Of a stretch of DNA of 64,000 nucleotides, positions 63,773 to 64,000 are shown piece after piece (within the stretch, counting starts at the first letter, position 1; each line of letters opens with the position of its first letter). The stretch is taken from NCBI GenBank assembly GCA_051748085.1, contig JBNJHA010000004.1:9548-73547 (forward strand), in the 5' to 3' direction. Made by a program: the position numbers and the translations under genes. Below the pieces are notes generated by a model, which was given only the letters and a program-made list of their open reading frames with translations, searched no databases and had not been told where the DNA came from. The stretch is from CAYNNQ01 sp051748085. GTDB lineage: Bacteria > Desulfobacterota > Desulfovibrionia > Desulfovibrionales > Desulfonatronovibrionaceae.

Positions 63773-64000
63773 AGGATACAATTTTTTCAAGTACTTAGAC
63801 ATAAAAAATCTTTAGACCCACAACCGTTCCACAAAAAACAAAACGGTAAAATCTGATTATGACATTTTTTATCCCTCAAGATTTTGCCACTTTTTCTAGT
63901 CCATATTTAATCTGCCAAGTCAGTAGTCTGTGGCATTAGCTTCACGCCCCCAATCTCCCACCCATGCGATGGTTTAGACAGTCAGTTCCTGAATCCGTGA
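63773..64000. other. Unassigned sequence after tRNA-Ala
   Basis: No reading frame longer than about 35 codons that I can support on either strand. An ACCGTT / AACGGT inverted repeat lies at 63823-63847. No copy of the tRNA 3' end was seen, so an integration site cannot be shown. Confidence 0.4.

Noticed and set aside
63773..64000. Possible integrated element at the tRNA-Ala 3' end
   Set aside because: No integrase fragment and no duplicate of the tRNA end is visible in the 228 bases available.

Overview
The window looks like chromosome from a strictly anaerobic, motile deltaproteobacterium, most likely of the order Desulfovibrionales (sulfate-reducer lineage). I infer this from gene content and order, not from a database search: a chemosensory operon with ParA, PilZ and HEAT-repeat genes, a multi-subunit pyruvate:ferredoxin oxidoreductase, a PaaK / ACT / Liv gene set, and an unusual split and fused acetyl-CoA carboxylase next to motAB. 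There are two runs of exactly 100 N (28202-28301 and 50824-50923). They are scaffold gaps, so the true distances across them are unknown.

Layout. 1-3.1 kb: the 3' part of a giant CheB/CheR-PAS-histidine kinase-receiver fusion, then a small zinc-ribbon gene interrupted by an in-frame TGA. 3.2-8.8 kb (minus strand): a thioesterase and a DUF1786 protein, then the chaperone operon cbpA-cbpM-clpB. 9.5-12.6 kb: a cation diffusion facilitator, a UPF0280 protein and an isolated dnaA with a 1-kb AT-rich, repeat-loaded upstream region. 13.6-24.4 kb (minus): a nine-gene chemosensory operon running HD-GYP regulator, cheB, HEAT protein, cheR, PilZ, ParA, cheW, cheY, cheA. 24.5-28 kb: tRNA-Pro, ugd, tRNA-Arg, a zinc-dependent phospholipase C-like protein and a YkgJ cysteine-cluster protein. 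28.3-30.6 kb (minus): porD-porA-porB. 30.8-35.6 kb (minus): two uncharacterised proteins, tilS and a peptide-binding lipoprotein. 36.2-39.4 kb: a SWIM/SNF2 helicase. 39.5-46.8 kb (minus): motA-motB-PilZ-accC-accAD-BCCP-like-hypothetical, then ssb. 47-50.8 kb: purine nucleoside phosphorylase, a HEAT-receiver fusion and nadE (cut by a gap). 51-55 kb: paaK, a double-ACT protein, livK and livH. 55.4-63.4 kb: an FAD oxidoreductase, an AlaX-like editing protein, hflKC, a phosphohexomutase, a small membrane protein, rnhA and an MscS-cNMP channel. tRNA-Ala ends the annotated part.

The most unusual content is between the genes. At least a dozen intergenic spaces carry copies of a dispersed element, here called family A. 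The short form is about 40-60 bp with terminal inverted repeats close to GTAACTATTCAGCA / TGCTGAACAGATAC. The long form is about 220-270 bp and contains a GC-rich core of roughly 180-200 bp. The same core also sits inside a different element (family B, imperfect terminal inverted repeats of about 30 bp), for which the window also holds a core-less copy (3066-3173 against 12931-13222). The core has a hairpin in which at least one base pair changes on both sides between copies. This suggests a structured, independently moving cassette nested in two MITE-like families. One assembly gap begins inside a long copy, and the sequence after the other gap resembles the element.

Genes were placed by reading frames, family motifs, start-codon context and ribosome binding sites. 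Residue positions were counted by eye and may be off by one or two.
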